Positions 58,340 to 64,000 of a stretch of 64,000 bases of DNA are shown here, piece after piece. The position numbers and the translations under genes are program-made. The notes under the pieces are model-generated. The model did no database searches and was not told the DNA's origin. It saw nothing but the letters and a program-made list of their open reading frames with translations. The DNA lies in assembly GCA_032622095.1 (NCBI GenBank), contig CP136068.1:63142025-63206024 (forward strand), in the 5' to 3' direction. This DNA is from Siphonodentalium dalli (Eukaryota; Mollusca; Scaphopoda; Gadilida; Siphonodentaliidae). How positions within the stretch are numbered: the stretch's first letter is position 1; each line of letters opens with the position of its first letter.

Positions 58340-58672
58340 AGACACTCAAAATACATATTAATCAACAGTTTTCTCACTGTAAGCGATTTAATTTTATATG
58401 ACATGCTGTATGATATGACACCATACTGCTGGATGACTGATAGGAGTCTATGCACCTCTTTAGCCCTTAACTGTCCTCTGTGATGATGCCAGCTGGTTTT
58501 TTCTGGACAACATAATCGCAAGACACGACGATCAGTGGTACATTGCAGTCATTCTTTACATGTGTAAATAATAACTGCATGATCGTGTGGGTTATTAGCC
58601 AGGAACTGCAAGTACCAATGCAACCTGGAGGTTCCAGCTGGGGCTCAACTATGTGAGACCAAATTCACATTT
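58340..58672 (+). repeat. Direct repeat, copy A (pairs with 63,002)
   Basis: aaaatacatattaatcaaca through ggttccagctggggctcaac and into the atgtgagaccaaattcacat end of an AAGCGC-type element. It is nearly identical to 63,002-63,330, and a 145-bp part recurs at 61,837-61,980. It marks the ends of a duplication spanning about 4.7 kb. Confidence 0.85.
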
Positions 58673-58924
58673 AATAATGAATTGCGCTTAACCCTTTACC
58701 CAACAGAACGGACCTGTGCCAATGCATTCTATGGTCGACTCGCATATATAAGAGAATGCATTGGCATAACACCTATTAAAAATGATAAAATTGTCAAAGA
58801 ATGTAGAAAAATATTATAAAATTGTTAAAATATGTAAGACAAAATTATAAAATTGTTAAAGAATGTAAGAAAAAATGGTAACAAGTGTTAAAAAAAGAAT
58901 TTTTTTGAGGCCAACGCTATATGT
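58673..58924. repeat. AAGCGC-element end interrupted by a CCCTTT-type insertion
   Basis: Host sequence aataatgaattgcgc is followed by TTAA (58,688-58,691) and CCCTTTACCC, the left-end type of the element at 63,333. Next come an imperfect palindrome gccaatgcattctatggtcg ... agagaatgcattggc (58,718-58,766) and AT-rich filler (gaatgtaagaaaaaatggta, repeated at 59,977). The right end of the insertion is not found nearby. Confidence 0.6.
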
Positions 58925-59059
58925 TATTAATTGGTTGTTTCCATATTGGCCGAGTTATGAGGCCGAAGTCTGTCGTATTGGCCTGAGGCCGCAGGCCGAA
59001 GGCTAACACGACAGACCGAGGCCTCATAACTTGGTCAATGTGGAAACAATCAATTAATA
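58925..59059. repeat. 135-bp palindrome (GAGGCCGAAGTCTGTCG type)
   Basis: attaattggttgtttccata pairs with tgtggaaacaatcaattaat. The inner gaggccgaagtctgtcgta pairs with acacgacagaccgaggcctc around gcctgaggccgcaggc. A second copy at 60,595-60,694 lacks the outer left arm. Confidence 0.85.
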
Positions 59060-61980
59060 AGTATTTTATTAATTAGCAAAAATGGCAATAATTGATTCAC
59101 AGGATGAATATATTAACATAGATATACCATTGTGTGTTTTATTAAATTAACACTTATTCCAGCAATTGTTATTCTTGTGAACTTTGTGAAGAACTTGCAG
59201 CGATTTCACAGTATACTGGATAACGTATAGCTAATTAATAAATTCTCTTATATATGCGAGGCGACCTATGGCAACTTGCATATATAAGAGAATGCATACT
59301 CTCATATATAACAGAATGCATTGGCACAGGGCATAACTGTAACTTATTAGTGAGGATATGCCCCAACAATATTTTTTTACCAAGTTATTAACCCTTGAGA
59401 TGTTTATCAGGCTGACAGGTGTGAACTAATGCTTAGCTAGCACTCATGCCAGTGTGTGTTATTAAAATAAAATAAAAACAAATTATTGTTCTCTAACCTG
59501 AATTTAGTGTGTCTGGCATTTGCAGAATGAGGTCCCCAGAGTGTGAATTTAGTTATGCTACACTGCACAGCAGTCTAGCATCACCAAATACACTAGCCAA
59601 CGACTCGTCCGTCCGTCCGTCAACTTTTTAGCTCACCTGAGACGTCAACAGTCCGTCAACAATTCTTTAAACATCTTCTCCTCTGAAATCATCAGACCGA
59701 TTGGGTTTATATTTGGTGTGGATGTTCCCTAGGTGACTCTTATTCAGATTTGTTCAAATGAGGTCACCAAGTCAAATAGTTTTGATGTCAGGACCATAAC
59801 TATTTTCCACATAGTTCATAAATGACGGAAAAGTATATTTTTTGACCAAGTTATTAACCCTTTTCGATATGGGACATTTCAACATTTTTAATAATTTTCT
59901 GTACAAGATTACCTTTATGGTGTAATCAACTTATAAAATTGTTAAAATATGTAAGACAAAATTATAAAATTGTTAAAGAATGTAAGAAAAAATGGTAACA
60001 AGTGTTAAAAAAAGATTTTTTTTTAGGCCAATGCATTCTCTTATATATGCGAGGCGACCTATGGCAACTTGCATATATAAGAGAATGCATACTCTCATAT
60101 ATAAGAGAATGCATTAGCACAGGGCATAACTGTAACCATCACAATGTGGTCATTGAACCGGTTCCAATGATATCCATATTTGTATGATGCAAATGCAGGA
60201 TAGTGATTTTATTAGTGAGGATATGCCCCAACAATATTTTTTTTACCGAGTTATTAACTCTTGAGAATGAGGTCCCCAGAGGGTGAATTTAGTTATGCTA
60301 CACTGCACAGCAGTCTAGCATCACCAAATACACTAGCCAACTTCTCGTCCATCCGTCAACTTTTTAGCTCACCTGAGACGTCAACAGTCCGTCCACAATT
60401 CTTTCAACGTCTTCTCCTCTGAAATCATGAGACCGATTGGGTTTATATTTGGTGTGGAGTTATAGTCATCACTCCTCATCCGTCCGTCTGTCCGTCCGTC
60501 AACAATTCTTTAAACATCTTCTCCTCTGAAATCATCAGACCGATTCAGTTTATATTTGGTGTGGATGTTCCCTAGGTGACTCTTATTCAGATATGAGGCC
60601 GAAGTCTGTCGTATTGGCCTGAGGCCGCAGGCCGAAGGCTAATACGACAGACCGAGGCCTCATAACTCGGTCAATGTGGAAACAACCAATTAATAAGTAT
60701 TTTATTAATTAGCAACAATGGCAATAATTGATTCACAGGATGAATATATTAACATAGATATACCATTGTGTGTTTTATTAAATTAACACTTATTCCAGCA
60801 ATTGTTATTCTTGTGAACTTTGTGAAGAACTTGCAGCAATTTCACAGTATACTGGATAACGTATAGCTAATTAATAAATTCTCTTATATATGCGAGGCGA
60901 CCTATGGCAACTTGCATATATAAGAGAATGCATACTCTCATATATAAGAGAATGCATTAGCACAGGGCATAACTGTAACCATCACAATGTGGTCATTGAA
61001 CCGGTTCCAATGATATCCATATTTGTATGATGCAGATGCAGGATAGTGATTTTATTAGTGAGGATATGCCCCAACAATATTTTTTTCACCGAGTTATTAA
61101 CTCTTGAGATGTTTATCAGGCTGACAGGTGTGAACTAATGCTTAGCTAACACTCATGCCAGTGTGTGTTATTAAAATAAAATAAAAACAAATTATTGTTC
61201 TCTAACCTGAATTTAGTGTGTCTGGCATTTGCAGAATGAGGTCCCCAGAGGGTGAATTTAGTTATGCTACACTGCACAGCAGTCTAGCATCACCAAATAC
61301 ACTAGCTAACTCCTCGTCCATCCGTCCATCCGTCAACTTTTTAGCTCACCTGAGACGTCAACAGTCCGTCAACAATTCTTTAAACATCTTCTCCTCTGAA
61401 ATCATCAGACCGATTGGGTTTATATTTGGTGTGGATGTTCCCTAGGTGACTCTTATTCAGATTTGTTCAAATGAGGTCACCAAGTCAAATAGTTTTGATG
61501 TCAGGACATAACTATTTTCCACATAGTTCATAAATGACGGAAAAGTTTATTTTTTTACCAAGTTATTAACCCTTTTCGACTTGGGACATTTCAACATTTT
61601 TAATAATTTTCTGTACAAGGTTACCTTTATGGTGTAATTAACTTATAAATTTTTTTTAGGCCAATGCATTCTCTTATATATGCGAGGCGACCTATGGCAA
61701 CTTGCATATATAAGAGAATGCATACTCTCATATATAAGAGAATGCATTAGCACAGGGCATAACTGTAACCATCACAATGTGGTCATTGAACCGGTTCCAA
61801 TGATATCCATATTTGTATGATGCAAATGCAGGATACATATTAATAAACAGTTTTTTCATTGTAAGCGATTTAATTTTATGATATGCTGTATGATATGACA
61901 CCATACTGCTGGATGACTGATAGGAGTCTATGCACCTCTTAGCCCTTAACTGTCCTCTGAGATGATGCCAGCTGGTTTTT
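59060..61980 (+). repeat. Nested tandem duplications of a composite block
   Basis: A composite of several modules is repeated with different breakpoints. The hairpin aattctcttatatatgcgag ... cttgcatatataagagaat lies at 59,242, 60,035, 60,878 and 61,667. The module gaatgaggtccccagag-gtg ... ctagcatcaccaaatacact lies at 59,524, 60,264 and 61,235. The TTTTTAGCTCACCTG module lies at 59,628, 60,362 and 61,340. The spacing between equal modules is about 0.7-1.7 kb. No gene is recognised. Confidence 0.75.
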
Positions 61981-63001
61981 AGCTCACCTGAGACGAAGTC
62001 TCCGGTGGAGCTATAGTCATCACTCCTCGTCCGTCCGTCCGTCAACTTTTAAAAAAAACATCTTCTCCTCTGAAACCATCATACCCAATTGGTTCATATT
62101 TGGTGTGGATGTTCCCTAGGTGACTCTCATTCAGATTTGTACAAATGAGGTCACTGGGTCAAATAGTTGCGAAATCAGGGCCATAACTCTATTCCTCCAT
62201 AGTAATTCTTACAACAACTTCTTGTTCATAACCGTTGTGCCGATTTAGCTAATATTTGGTATGGAGGGTCCTTGGGTGACTGGTGTTCAGATTTGTTCAA
62301 ATGAGGTCACCCGGTCAATTAGTTGAGAAACCAGGGCCAGAACTCATAGTAATTCTTACAATGACTTCTTCTAAAAAAATATTGGGCCGATTTAGCATCA
62401 CCAAATACACTAGCTAACTCCTCGTCCGTCTGTCCGTCAACTTTTTAGCTCACCTGAGACGAAGTCTCCAGTTGAGCTATAGTCATCACTCCTCATCTGT
62501 CCGTCCGTCAACAATTCTTTAAACATCTTCTCCTCTGAAACCATCAGACCGATTGGGTTTATATTTGGTGTGGATGTTCCCTAGGTGACTCTTATTCAGA
62601 TTTGTTCAAATGAAGTCACCAAGTCAAATAGTTTTGTTGTCAGGACCATAACTATTTTCCACATAGTTCATAAATGACGGAAAAGTATATTTTTTTTACC
62701 AAGTTTTTAACCCTTTTCGACTTGGGACATTTCAACATTTTTAATAATTTTCTGTACAAGGTTACCTTTATGGTGTAATCAAATCCTACAGTTTTGATTG
62801 TAGATACTTGAAACTTCATAGGGTTGTTACCCACATATCGGAGATGTGCCACATGTTTATAGATGAGGGAAATAGTTATTAACCCTTTTCGACTTAGAAA
62901 ATTTCAACATTTTCTTTCATTTTTTCAACAAATCGTCATTGACTTGCCACATTTTCGGGGGGACACTGTGGTCTGCTGACCTTTTATTTACAATAAGGAT
63001 C
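61981..63001 (+). repeat. Repeat-derived stretch with three TTTTTAGCTCACCTG-type modules
   Basis: Diverged tandem paragraphs of the form cttctcctctgaaa-catca, then tatttggtgtggatgttccc, then ttcagatttgttcaaatgag, occur repeatedly (for example 62,065-62,160, 62,230-62,310 and 62,525-62,610). No gene is recognised. Confidence 0.6.
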
Positions 63002-63332
63002 CATCAAAATACATATTAATCAACAGTTTTCTCACTGTAAGCAATTTAATTTTATATGACATGCTGTATGATATGACACCATACTGCTGGATGACTGATA
63101 GGAGTCTATGCACCTCTTTAGCCCTTAACTGTCCTCTGTGATGATGCCAGCTGGTTTTTTCTGGACAACATAATCGCAAGACACGACGATCAGTGGTACA
63201 TTGCAGTCATTTTTTACATGTGTAAATAATAACTGCATGATCGTGTGGGTTATTAGCCAGGAACTGCAAGTACCAATGCAACCTGGAGGTTCCAGCTGGG
63301 GCTCAACTATGGGAGGCCAAATTCACATTTAA
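63002..63332 (+). repeat. Direct repeat, copy B (pairs with 58,340)
   Basis: Second copy of 58,340-58,672, ending in atgggaggccaaattcacat plus TTAA, the AAGCGC-type element end into which the next element inserted. Confidence 0.85.
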
Positions 63333-63783
63333 CCCTTTCGGTGCCAGGCGCCAATCTCATCGACCCTAATTTACGGTCTGTAAAATCGGTCCTAAAAAAA
63401 AATTAAAAAAAAATTAATTTTTTTCAAGTTGAATTTTTCCTGGGTATGATTGAGCATGCTATAGCAAATTTTAAAACAAACTGGTTAAAACCTTAGGGGC
63501 ATGTCATAACTCAAAACTATTTCCAGGTATTCATAGTAATAATTTTGATGCCCATGAAAACGTAAGATTCCCTGGCACTAAACCTACAAAATACGTCTGT
63601 TAAAGAATATAAGAAAAATTATTAAAATTGTAAAAATATTTTTTTAAAAAGGAACAAATGATGAAAAATTGTTAGGCCAATGCATTCTCTTATATAAATG
63701 AGAATATATAAGAGCATATATAAGAGAATGCATTGGCACAGGCTATATGGTTGATAAAAAAATCAGACCTGGTACTGAAAGGG
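63333..63783. mobile_element. piggyBac-like MITE (CCCTTTCGGTGCCAGG ends)
   Basis: TTAA (63,329-63,332) then CCCTTTCGGTGCCAGG; CCTGGTACTGAAAGGG then TTAA (63,784-63,787). 451 bp. TIRs starting CCC with TTAA duplication are the hallmark of piggyBac-type elements. No transposase is present. It contains an aatgcattctcttatataaa ... gagaatgcattggc hairpin shared with 58,718 and the 59-61.7-kb modules. Host sequence resumes as taatgaattgcgc, so the insertion site can be read exactly. Confidence 0.9.
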
Positions 63784-63804
63784 TTAATAATGAATTGCGC
63801 TTAA

Positions 63805-64000
63805 AGGTACTCAATCCGAACAGAGGGTCCCCATCTCAACAGATTCCAACAACAACAATCCAGCATATCTGTTTGCTTTTTTTAGCTTGTGTGAGATATC
63901 TACATGTATATATATTGACAGTTTTTTTCTCCGATTCCAGGAGAAACATTCAAAAGCCTCCACTACCAATTTAGAATGGGGGAGAGAACAATCTCAAAAA
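63805..64000 (+). mobile_element. TTAA-target MITE, left part only
   Basis: TTAA (63,801-63,804) then AGGTACTCAATCCGAACAGA, then gggtccccatctcaacagat, the left end of the family at 15,141 and 50,508. The interior diverges after about 63,862, and the right end lies beyond the window or is lost. Confidence 0.75.

Overview
The window looks like intergenic, transposon-rich chromosomal DNA from an animal, most probably a lophotrochozoan and perhaps a mollusc. It is AT-rich and has no operons and no long open frames. The recognisable proteins are all decayed parts of animal-type mobile elements: a LINE ORF1/ORF2 remnant, a LINE apurinic-type endonuclease and a PIF/Harbinger transposase. There is also one tRNA-derived SINE, many MITEs with clean target duplications, and a dispersed module (TTTTAGCTCACCTGAGACG followed by GTCCGTCCGTC) that I associate with molluscan genomes. 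The taxon is an inference. I found no intact protein-coding gene, tRNA, rRNA or CRISPR array.

Layout. 1-1.45 kb: a 43-bp minisatellite plus one arm of a foldback element. 2.6-8.5 kb: a 0.5-kb direct duplication (2,674 and 8,015), a C2H2 zinc-finger scrap, an internally deleted LINE on the minus strand, a 0.94-kb inverted-repeat element and a 101-bp palindrome. 10.0-14.4 kb: a complete 4.4-kb foldback element with 1.3-kb inverted arms around 1.7 kb of the same 43-bp minisatellite. 14.98-35.04 kb: three head-to-tail copies of a 6,687-bp unit. Each unit carries two TTAA-flanked MITEs, a 1,365-bp inverted-repeat element with a 9-bp target duplication, a 326-bp MITE, a LINE 3' tail and broken, unrecognised coding stretches.

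35-50 kb: gene-poor sequence with a SINE, several long palindromes, a 1.09-kb tandem duplication with a GCGCCGAAAGCG-rich stem, a long-TIR element, and an AAGCGC-type element nested with a MITE and a 218-bp near-perfect palindrome. 50-55.8 kb: a MITE, a dense cluster of the palindromic octamers TACATGTA and TACCGGTA, a LINE endonuclease between inverted minisatellites, and a truncated Harbinger transposase. 55.8-64 kb: nested tandem duplications, palindromes and TTAA-target MITEs.

No set of genes here forms a pathway. The interest lies in DNA architecture: the recent 6.7-kb triplication, foldback elements built on minisatellites, repeated TTAA insertions into one host element, and octamers that can be seen as insertions inside older sequences. 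Small insertions and deletions between the 6.7-kb copies are confined to about 24.95-30.97 kb, which suggests a less polished assembly patch, so the true copy number is uncertain.
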